From Gavia stellata (lineage: Eukaryota > Chordata > Aves > Gaviiformes > Gaviidae): a stretch of 64,000 nucleotides of DNA. Shown here piece after piece: positions 45,582 to 64,000 of this stretch. The stretch covers positions 12,849,001 through 12,913,000 of the forward strand of contig NC_082611.1 in assembly GCF_030936135.1 (NCBI RefSeq). The letters run 5' to 3'. Position numbers and translations under genes: made by a program. The notes below the pieces were generated by a model. That model did not search any database and was not told where the DNA came from. It worked only from the letters and a program-made list of their open reading frames with translations. The first letter of the stretch is position 1. Each line of letters begins with the position of its first letter.

Positions 45582-48500
45582 AGAGCAGCGCAGGTGTCTG
45601 GCCCATTAGCTCAACGAGATTCCTTAGTGACAGCGGCACCGTTTTAATGCCGCAGGGAAATTTCTCCCCTCGACCCGCCGTAGGTAGAAGCGATTGACAA
45701 GGAGTGCCGCAGAGCTGTGCCGGTACCCACATCTGGCTGTGCACGGGAGGATCCGCGCGTCCTCCGCGCTGAGCCGTGCGGGTTCGGTGCCCCGCGCTCG
45801 GGTCAGTCACTAGAAGGAGGTGTACTCCAAGAGCTCGGTCAGCTTAACTTCACAGCACAGGGTGGGACAACCGCCGGGGAAGTGCTACAGACCAACACAC
45901 GGCTGCGTTTGAGAGGTTTTATACCCAGGAGGTCAGGTAGCATTTCAGTAAAATCATGCCATTGATATGTTTCACAGCTGCTTTGACTACATGAATCTCT
46001 GTACCTTGCTGGTAGACAATCTCCGTTAATTTAATGGGTACACTCATTTGGAAGATTATTCTACCTTAACTTGGCCAATCAACTTCTGACCAATCGGATA
46101 GCCACCGTATTTGGTACATAAAAATTAATGAAATTAATAATAAACTAATTTTCCAACCCAAGGAAGTGTGCACTAGCCTGTGATGTAATCTGGACCTTAT
46201 TACTGGCCACCTTACACCCATCGCTGCTCCCTTTTTGTCTCTCCCGTGACTTCTCCTGAGCATGGCCTTGTCCTCTCTTCCATGCGTAACATCGCAGCCA
46301 AAGAACTGAATCACAGATTGCAAACACCAGAGATCGCTCCTTGTACTGCTCATCACCCCAGCACAAGCTGACAGCACAGCTGACTAAAAGCTGCGTGTGT
46401 AAACTGCAGTTGTAAAACTGAATCACTTAAGGAGACCAACCGAGAGTCCCCAACAGGGGATACCTTACCAACATCCAGCAAACACAGTGCTTCCACTCTG
46501 AACAGAAATAAGCACCAAATCACGGAACCGTATTTAGTCTTACGAGGAGGCAAATGTTTTTCCAGGATCTTTGACAATCTTTTCACCCCCCCTTCATTTT
46601 CCCATTACCTATGTATAAAGTTCTCACAATACTGTTATGATTAAAACAGTGCTGAGTCCCAACCCTCGTAGATGCAGCAAGGGCCATCTGAATGGCTGTT
46701 ACACGAGTAAAACTTAGGTGTTCAGAATAAGGCATTAAATAGTGTAACCACTTTGCTTTGGAAAATGCATACAATACATTCACGCCCTTTAATGAAGTTT
46801 CCAGTTTTTCTCCAGGAGATGCATATAACAGGCATGAACCTGAAAACCACAATCCCTCTTGTCGTGGTTACTTCCCGTGAGACAGCCTGACTTAGTCCTG
46901 AGGCAGGGCCCGTGAATTTGAGTTAAAAACCCACTGATGGCAACTCAAGCTTGAGAGAAAGGCAGGCCCGGGTGGTGGTTTTGGAGGAACCGTGAGTGAA
47001 CCGGCATGTTTCCTGCTTGCAGAGACTCCTATTGCTTTGGTTGAGGGTGCTGTTAAAAGTTTATTTTTCTGATTTGAGCACATTCAGAAGTCTCAAGTAG
47101 TCCCATTTACTAACTGATTAGTCCCCAAACTTGATTGTTTTAACATACAAGTGTTTAAGTTACTATTTAAGGCGGTCTCACCTTGGAAGCACAATATATA
47201 GGAAAGAGTATCTGGTAGTATTTGGAAAGGTACCAGCACATCCTGGTGTTAAATCTGTCTTTTTGAGAGAAAAATACTGCAAAGTTATCGTTTTATGAAC
47301 ACTCTCCTCTTCAACAACTGCAAGGTTTTTAGAAAGAACACTCTGGGGGAAAAAAAAAAACCTGAAACACAAAAACTTCTGAATAACTGTCCACCTACAA
47401 AAAAACCCTAGGAAAAAAATTCTTAAAATACATTTAGTTAAGGTATTTGAGGAGTTCGGCCTCTGTTTTTCGGTCATTAATAAATAGGCTATTACCCATT
47501 TTCCATTTCAAGTATATTTACCTTCAGGTAAATGCTCATCACCACTTGATGCTTGTACAACTTCTGTACTTACTGCTCTGTAATTATCTTCTATGGGAAA
47601 CTAATGAAAAAAATGTTATGTGGAAGTGGATCCAAATGTTTAAGCAAATTTGAATGTCTGGGGTGGAGGAACTGGCCAGTAAGATGTATCTGAGAAATTT
47701 ATCCTGTACCTTCCCTGTGAAAAACTTGGCTCTGTTTTAGACCACAGCTCAGTACAGCACTTTAGGTCCGTGCTTCCTTTCAAACACATGGATTAGATTC
47801 ACTGATGTCAGCAGGCCTTTCCACATTTTAAGCTGAGGTACGTGTTCAAATATTTTTCTTTTGGGGCCAACAGATCACTTCCTGTTCCCAAGGCTATACA
47901 GAACATTCCCCACAAAAAGCACCAAAAGGGAAAAGTAAATCTCTTCCTCAGCACCCCTCTTCCTCCGAGCCAGCAAGGGCTCTTTGGGCAGGGATATCTG
48001 GGCAAAAAATAGGCTTTATAGTGTTCGAGTCAGGCTGAACTCAGCAGTGAACTCTGCCAGCACTCTTGCAATCTCTCATGCTCAGGAATAACTTTACCCT
48101 CCTGGGCAGCTGCTGAGAATTAGTTCCATCAGTTATTGCAAGTGGAAAGTTTTTTGTGTGCATGAGCATTTGCAGCATCAATCTTCTCCTGTTTATACAC
48201 CCCAGTCTCATGCCTGTCCACTGTGTGTGGCTCCACTGCCCGTACCTCACCTCCCTACAGTTAGCACTTACATTTGTATATATTTTAAACATCATGAGAA
48301 GATAAAGCTAACTTACAATGACCTTACAAATTACCTCTACTTTTCTTAGCTTCGGTGTAAAGTCATGCTAGCGTTCTGAGACAAGATATGCTGTAATGTA
48401 ATGCATATATACATGTATATTTTATTTCCCCAGGTTGAAAAAAAGATTAACAAGCTGTTTCATAGTTACAGATCTGGAGAAGAAGAAGAAACGATTGCAA

Positions 48501-49398
48501 TTGTCTTGCATTCAACCTAGAAGAAATCTGTGCTGATTTAAGAACTCTTAGGATAGTGAAATACAGCGCCTAATTACAAATAATTACTTAAGTTCAAAAT
48601 TCTTGGCATAGAAGATGGGTCACAATGCAATTTTAGAGCGCTGAATTTCAGAAAGTTTTTTGCCAGACAGGCCAGAAGGCTGGAAGGAAAAATTAGAAAA
48701 GTTATCTAAGAAGTTACTCAACATTTTAAACTGGACAAAAATCATCATCAGAGGAAGGTCTCTCCCATTTTTTATACTTTTTATGGAAGACGAATACAGT
48801 TGAGGGGGAGAGCAAAGCCTGAGATAGTTATACTTTTTTTTGTGTCCATTTGGACCAAACCATCTGCAGAGATCACTAGACAATCGTAAGAGATGACTCC
48901 CAGAGTCTGTGTTTCTGTTCAAAAGACTTGTCTCCACTGCTGCACTTCCCTGCAGCCACTAACTGATATACGTGAACCACTCTGAAGTAAAATTTCTATT
49001 TCATTTTGCTCAAGGTAAGCTCACCGAAGGTAAACCCACACACCCATCCAGAGTGACCCTTCAGCAAACCCCTCTGCACTCTAAGCAAATGGTTTGACAC
49101 CGTGTCTAGACCTCCGGGTGCCAACACGCACAGCACTGCTCTGCAGGGGAAAGCACTGCTTCTTTGCAGGAAAAACAACGTGCCCTAGGAGAGGAGGTAT
49201 GAACAGAGAGGCCTGCCGGAATGCCGGAACCCAGGCGGCTTTCAGCCTGCTGGTGGGGTGGAACAGCCCTCAGAGTTCTGTGACACCTCTGCTGTGTCAC
49301 AAGGCACTGCGCAGCCCCGAGAAGGGTGGCAGAAGCCCTGGGGCTGCTCAGAGCGGCTGCTGGACAGCCCGAGGGCGGCTGCCTGAGCCCAGTGCAGG
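45582..49398. other. NUBP1-TEKT5 intergenic region
   Basis: No gene was recognised. A strong plus-strand acceptor (ttttatttccccag, ending near 48434) is followed by an open stretch of 28 codons, which could be a non-coding or alternative exon. The TEKT5 promoter should lie near 49.2-49.4 kb; no TATA box stands out. Confidence 0.55.
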
Positions 49399-57734
<8,336 letters not shown>

Positions 57735-60700
57735 GTAAGATTCACTAAGAGTTGGCAGCTGCATATTATCTTAGTTGTATTTGAAAGGCACAGAAATCTT
57801 CTCCAGTGTTTACATCCTTCCTGAATAAGCACCTCCTCAAAAGATATACCTGCATTACCTGTCCTCAAACAGTGCATTTGAATCACACAGCCTGAGAACA
57901 GCTCACTCGGAGACAGGCAGACTGACAAGATGACAAGGTTTTACAAGGAACTATGCAACATCTGTCCACAATCACACACTGTTTATTTTCATTTGCAACT
58001 TACATGTTTAAAGTGGGGAAAGATATCTTAGATGGTATTTTTTCTATTTTACATTTATAGATTATATTCCCTGGCCCTTTCCTGATACAGAAATAGTACA
58101 TGAATTACTTTTTTTCTTTTTCCTTTTTTTTTTAAACAGTGAACTAACTTTGGAAAGTGTGCAAATAAAAATGCCCACAAACAGCAGCACATCTATCTGT
58201 TTTAGAGGAGAGAGAAGACTAACTTTTTGCACTTTCATTTTGCAGCAGCAAGGGAAGAGCCCTAAATTAACTAAAATTTACATATAGAATGTCGTTAGTC
58301 TACCTTTGACACCTAAGTTGCAAGTTTTCCTTTCCTTTTGATAAATACATTTCCACATCTTTAACCTGAATTTTGGCCTGGTTGTGGTTGGAAACAGCCT
58401 GATGTTTTGGAGTGCGTCAGACAGTGACCTTTTCAAACATTTGTTCTGCCTTTGTCTTCGTATTATACAAAGCAGAAATGGCACAGAAGGAGACAGACCT
58501 GTATTAATCTCTATCTGTATTGCCTTTCCAGTAAGTTTTTGCGGAAATAAGTGAAATGGTGTAAGTGTATTGGTTGAATTTTGAAACATACATTCCGAAG
58601 TTAACAAGACATGCTGCCTTTGTACTGACAGATAAAATTTTGTTAAGGTAGCAAGACTCACTACTACTTTCATATGACTTCAGTCAGAGTTCAGTAAGTT
58701 CTTCTGTTAAGACTCTTTCTCTTAAGAGGAACCTTATGTTCACTCATTTGTTTCAATGCACATTTGGAAACAATAGAGTTTTCCTGCCATTCGATTTGCC
58801 ATAAGTAGTTTAAGACATTTTCAGTCTATTTTTAGGGACTCTTAGGAAAGCACAAACTAACCAGGTAAATATGTGTGAAGTCACAGCACATAATGTTCCC
58901 CCCGCACCCTGCCTCTGCTTATAAAGCATGAAGGATGTTGAATGTAGTTTTTTGTGTGTTTTAGATTGTATATGATCTAACCAACTACAGCACTTTATCC
59001 CTGTCCATCCATCTAAGTTTCTCATGCATTTAAATCTATGAACATTTGCTTCACATTTTCTATTAACCTTTTCTAGTGCCCCTTTTATCAAAGAACAGGT
59101 AGCATAAGGTAGAACAGGGTGCACATATGGAATCACAAAGTACATGGTGAGATACCAACATACGAGCAGTGATTTTTTTGTCACGGAGTCCAGCTGACAC
59201 GATGACATAACTGCTGACAACTGGTATATAATGGGAAACAACAGCGTTTATGTCCCTATACTGTTACACCATTAAATAGCAATGATAAGCTATCTGGAGA
59301 AACTTGAGTAATCATATTTGTATAAAGAATAATTAGTTTGTATGGTATACACAGATAAAAAAAGTATCAAATAAGATGGCACTCTGAACTAATGCTGCTG
59401 TTACTGCTGGGTTACTAGTTAGCACATATATAGCAGAGATACTTTACTCATCGCAAGCTCCATAGTAATGTCATTACATCAGAATAACAAAATGCTAGAG
59501 GAGAAGAAAACGGCATATACTGGTGAGGAGTAATTCAGGCTGGTCAGTGTTGTCAAAGGAAAAGAAAATACAATAGGTTTACTGAGCAAAACCACTGCTA
59601 GTTAAGATGTGGGTGAAGTTGTATGGTAGAAATCCTATTAATTCTCTTGCTTATGACCATACCTCAAAGGACAAGAGAAAGGAGAAGGCAAGTGAGGGCA
59701 GAAGGGAGTAAGGAGTGAGTGCTCATTTAAAAGCTATCTATAGGTAAGCATAACGGAGTACCCTTACTTCTTTCTCCAGGCTTGCAGTACAGCGTGCAAT
59801 AATTGAAGAAAAAAATATTGCTAGCATATGCTTTAATAAGACAGCCAATGGCTGTCTCAAATTCTTTCACACTTCTGGTTCCTCCATTAGGATGTAAGTA
59901 TAGTCAAATGTGGCTACTACAGTTCCTGTTCCCTTCACATTTAACAATTAGACAATGGGTACCACAATTTTGGTTTTTGTGTTTAAAAAAGTCAGTCAAT
60001 CTTTCAAAGGCTGTTTTTGCACTGACTTCTCAAGCAATGAATGCCACTCTGTGACATCCTTCTTTCCGCCAAATTATTTTCCTAGATAAGCAGGCTAGCT
60101 CCATAAAATGAGAGGAAAATGAACATAGAAAAGATTAGCTATCTTAGAACTGGGAAAAGCTATTAATTTAATGAGATCTGGAGCCCATTTCAGAATGAAA
60201 AATACTTTTCTAATTTATAAAACAGCAAAATCTCTCCTAGACAAAACTACAGGGAACGTCCTGCAACCATTTGTTTCTTAAATCAGTACCCTGAAAAAGG
60301 AAAGAATCAAAATACATAAAAGAGTAAATAGTGTGAAGATGATGATGATCTAAAAATTATCCTATATTGAAATGGCACATTTTCTTCTGTATTTCACTTG
60401 TATGTAAAAGATCAGCTGGTTAAAATTACAAACCAAATGCCTAATACCTCAGCTCATGGTCCACTGCATGCTCTTTAGCAACACAGAGCAGCAGGCAGAA
60501 CAGTTTGTCTTACATTGTAGATTTCATCTATTGGCCCTAGAAAAATTTAGTTTTCCTTTGGAACGAAGCTTTTTATAAAAACTCATCTAATTAGATTTAA
60601 AGTCTGGGATCGGTATGCTGTACTAGTGTCTGTCATTGATACTGTGGTGGCAATTTTGCTGTGTGCTATGGTTAGCATTTGTCATCTACATATTTAAAGT

Positions 60701-63700
60701 GTTTCTCCTGGCCTGAATTTTTTTCATATTTAGTTTATATTGCCTATATGTATAATGGCTTTATGGCCACATGTTTACAGTCCTGACTTGCTGTGCAAGA
60801 ATGTCATTGCTTCAAACTTCTTCAGGGAAATCCACTACCAAAAGGAACATGGGCATTGCTCTGGTAATGATCTATTGGAACATTCTGGCATTGCTGTACT
60901 CCAACAGTAAAGGGCCTTTCTCTTACTGCCTTTCTTTCCCTTGCTCGATGACAGTATTTTATCACATGTGAGATTATATGAGCAGAGTGCTTTTCATTTA
61001 TTGTTTGGAAAACAATAAACAGGAATAATAATATACAAGGAACTGACAAGATTTAGTCAGTTCTGAATTTACCCAGGCAAGCTGAGGAATTCCATGTGCT
61101 GTGTGCTATATTAGTTACTTCTAAAGAGCTAGGATTTTCCCCCTTTGTAGGCATTTGCACATATTGCATCATATACCTCCTTTCCTGGGTGCTATTGTCT
61201 GCAGCAGCCCTTCACAAGACTGCTGTTCGGGAGAAGGTTGCTAGGTTGATATTCTAGTTCAACAGTAGTTGATAAGTCATGTTTATCAAAGGCACTGTAT
61301 GAACAATCTACAGCAGTCCTTCCAGCGCTTCCTTCTCCTCCTAAGTACCACCAAATTTCTATTTCCCATATAAACAAAATGTAAAGAAAACCAGTGAGCC
61401 ATCATTATTCTGTTTAATTTTATTCTAGGATATTGTCTTCCTTAATGCCTAGACAAGTGTGTTCTATATACCAAAAGATACACAGAATGTATTTACGTGA
61501 TGAAGGTATCCTGGTTTTACTTCCATCAAGCATTATGCCAGGAGTTTTGCCAAGACCTCCTCCCTCAATGACATGATGCCTCCATTTCAGGTTACAAACT
61601 GTACAAGTCTCAGAGTAATAACTGCACAGCAGTCCATCTGTTTTTATAAGCGTTTTTCTGCTTCTAGTACTGCTGGTGGGCTTGCACCTCAGTTTCTAAT
61701 TCAAGGTAAATGGTGCAGGAACATGTTACTGAAATACAACCGAATAATAGACTCCAACAATTTTACTGTTGTAACTGATTGAGGTTCTGTCATAGAATTT
61801 AACCTAGGTTCACACTACAGAGTGTTCACACATCGTTTTTAGAAGCCCGTGAACAAAATACAATCTTCAGAAGACTTCAGCTAGTTTGCCTTAACTATAC
61901 ACACTTTCCACTCCAGGTAAGCCAAGAGATGCACCGAAGAACTTTGCCTGGTAGGCATTTGAAAAACAGATTTTTTCTCCTTAAATAGCTTTCTCAAACA
62001 CCAACATTCAAGCTGTTTGGCACACAGCCTTTGCCTCTTTTTCATGTCTAAAACAGTCCAAACAAGACCAAATGCCTTCAATTTCTAGTCATCAGACCAC
62101 ACACATGATGAAAACATGCACATGCTAACATTTTATAATAGATATCGCCTGTCCCATCACATTTTTTTACTATAATCCTCCAACAATTTGCATTTAGATA
62201 GAGGGATGGTTTAGCAACTTACAGATGTCTTGTCTTGGGGCACGTCAGATGTATTTTTACCCTTTATTCTAATTGGAATTTGCTCTAAATCCCAATACTG
62301 AATAGGCTCCAAATTCAGATCAAGTAACCAAGACAGCACAAGGGAAGTCTCCAAAGAGGACTGGCTGTCAGTGATTCCCACTTGCTTTTCTGCATTCTCA
62401 GTCCAGCCACTGTGTGCTCTCGCTGTTACTTCATTGATGTATTCAGGAAATTGTCTGAGTTATCTTCCCTTCAGATTTTCATTGTCTGCTGTTTGGCTTT
62501 TCTTGCCTGCCACTTCTTTTGGGGAAACGGGCTGGTCAGGCTGACAACCCCAAGTATATCAGAAGATTGGGAAGTGATTTGCATAGGGGAACAGTAAAAA
62601 AGGACTAAATTGCTTTTATATAATTTTGAACAGCAAACTATCAAATGCAGAAGGGAAATGCTGTCTTTAAAAACCTGGTTTTTAAGTGTCCCTGTCCAGT
62701 TTGCTGTAGACCTTCTATGTAAAATCATTCCCTGCCCACTCTTGCTTGATTTTCTTCCAGAGGACTGAGACAATTTACCATCTTTACAGTGGCAATCAAA
62801 CTGAGTATGTGGGAGCAAGGGTGTGGTATAAAGCATTTCCTACTGCAAGTCCAAAGCCTGGAAGTCATCACAGCTGCAAGAATGATTGAAGGACTGGAAA
62901 GCAAGCAACTGATAGAATAAGTTCCTCAACTTTCTCTTTAGCAGGCTGAAAAAGGTGATGTTAGTAGCAGTAGATGACACTGCTTTATTTAGCTTATCCA
63001 AATAACAGTTGGGGTAGGGGCAGAGAACTTGCTAAATCCATAAAGTATCTATACAGAAGAAAAAAGAATCATAATAGAAGACTTTTTGTTTAAGCAAACA
63101 AAACCAAAAGAAGAATCAGCGGCCAGACAAAAGCCAGTCAAATCTAGATGGAAAACATAAGCACTTATTTTTCAGAGCAAAGGCATTCATCGCTACAACA
63201 GCTTACCACATATAGATGGCTTCATTAGCATCAGAAACTCAAAATCAAGATCCCTGTTCTCCCTGAAAGCTTTGATCTCCCTATAGGCACTGGCTTACAA
63301 AGAGGAATTTCTACAGGATAGACTAGTGACCTGCAGGCAGTGCAGACTTAGTGCATAACTAAGACTTCTTTCTGACCCTAAGATTGAAAATATACCATTT
63401 CCTTTCATGTCCCAACTGCACAAGTCTATGATTAATTTATCTTACTTGATTCTGGCATTAATCTTGGTCATAACAATGTGAGGTTCATCCAGAATTTGGA
63501 CAGCAGAACCCTGGAAACATGAGGTGCTGGAGGCAGAAACCCAGAAGCCCTAGCTAGGTATTTGGCAAGGGTTAGATCACAAACCAAAGAAGGTATTACA
63601 GCTCCACTGTGTTTCATCATCACTGAGCTCACAGAGCATGTGGTTGTTCAGGGATGCAAATATTCTGCAAGAATCTAATCACAACATATGACCCTGGTGA

Positions 63701-64000
63701 GGCTTAGAGCTGCTCTAGGACCAGATTTTTAGACTGGTGAACAGAAAATAGTGTACGCAATTCAGTGTAAAAGTGAATGGTATGTTGTCTTCAGTATTGC
63801 CTCAAGAAACACTCAGTTTATGCCAAGAGATGTTATGGTAAATATGTTTTACACCTTTAGGAAAAGAAGGAAAACCTTTAATCATGGTGCCAGCCCCTCA
63901 TTAGTAAGTTTGCATCTCTTTTCCATAAAGTTAATAGTAACATAAATAATTACCTTGGCTTCAGTCTCCTGGAAATAACCAATAGGGTAGGATGTTTACA
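57735..64000 (+). other. TEKT5 intron 5 (open at the right edge)
   Basis: No further tektin exon was recognised in these 6.3 kb. Several open frames of 60-143 codons occur on both strands, without splice support or recognisable protein similarity. Confidence 0.65.

Noticed and set aside
44572-45810. Open frames up to 308 codons on both strands at the NUBP1 promoter
   Set aside because: Same GC-composition effect. They overlap NUBP1 exons 1-3 in other frames and show no recognisable protein.
58278-59241. Two minus-strand frames of 131 and 143 codons in TEKT5 intron 5
   Set aside because: No homology recognised and no flanking splice or promoter signals; treated as chance.
59770-59830. Possible TEKT5 exon after ttctttctccag
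   Set aside because: The sequence after the acceptor does not encode anything like the expected tektin segment.

Overview
This is a vertebrate nuclear window, most likely from a bird. The evidence is two CR1-type LINE 3' ends (about 20.34-20.73 kb on +, 36.80-37.19 kb on -), multi-exon genes with GT-AG introns, two CpG-island promoters, and a gene order matching human 16p13: TEKT5 - NUBP1 - TVP23A - CIITA, read here from right to left. No prokaryotic, CRISPR, viral or functional RNA gene signal was found. Species cannot be fixed from the sequence alone.

Layout: (1) 0.76-14.23 kb, minus strand: the 5' part of CIITA, the MHC class II transactivator. Five exons of the acidic N-terminal region were found. 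A distal upstream exon at 13.94-14.23 kb is homologous to the mammalian promoter-I exon that encodes a CARD-like domain. The rest of CIITA (NACHT and LRR parts) lies off the left edge or was not recognised in the first 760 bases. (2) 14.2-26.8 kb: non-coding DNA between CIITA and TVP23A, with one CR1 element. (3) 26.85-38.9 kb, plus strand: TVP23A, a Golgi membrane protein, seven coding exons starting in a CpG island. (4) 39.4-45.2 kb, minus strand: NUBP1, a cytosolic Fe-S scaffold P-loop ATPase, eleven coding exons giving 323 residues and starting in a second CpG island. TVP23A and NUBP1 are convergent. (5) 45.2-49.4 kb: region between the divergent NUBP1 and TEKT5 start codons. (6) 49.40-57.73 kb, plus strand: the first five coding exons of TEKT5, a sperm tektin, about residues 1-361. 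The remaining exons are presumably off the right edge.

The genes do not form one pathway. They are neighbours in an old conserved block (immune regulator, Golgi trafficking, Fe-S assembly, sperm axoneme).

The most interesting observation is the CARD-like exon of CIITA. It is clearly recognisable and its splice donor joins exon 2 in frame, but its reading frame is broken in the middle: about 8 bases are missing compared with the mammalian spacing. This dendritic-cell-type isoform may therefore be lost or truncated in this species, or the break may be an assembly error. Exon boundaries come from reading splice signals and from remembered homologues; no alignment or transcript data were available.
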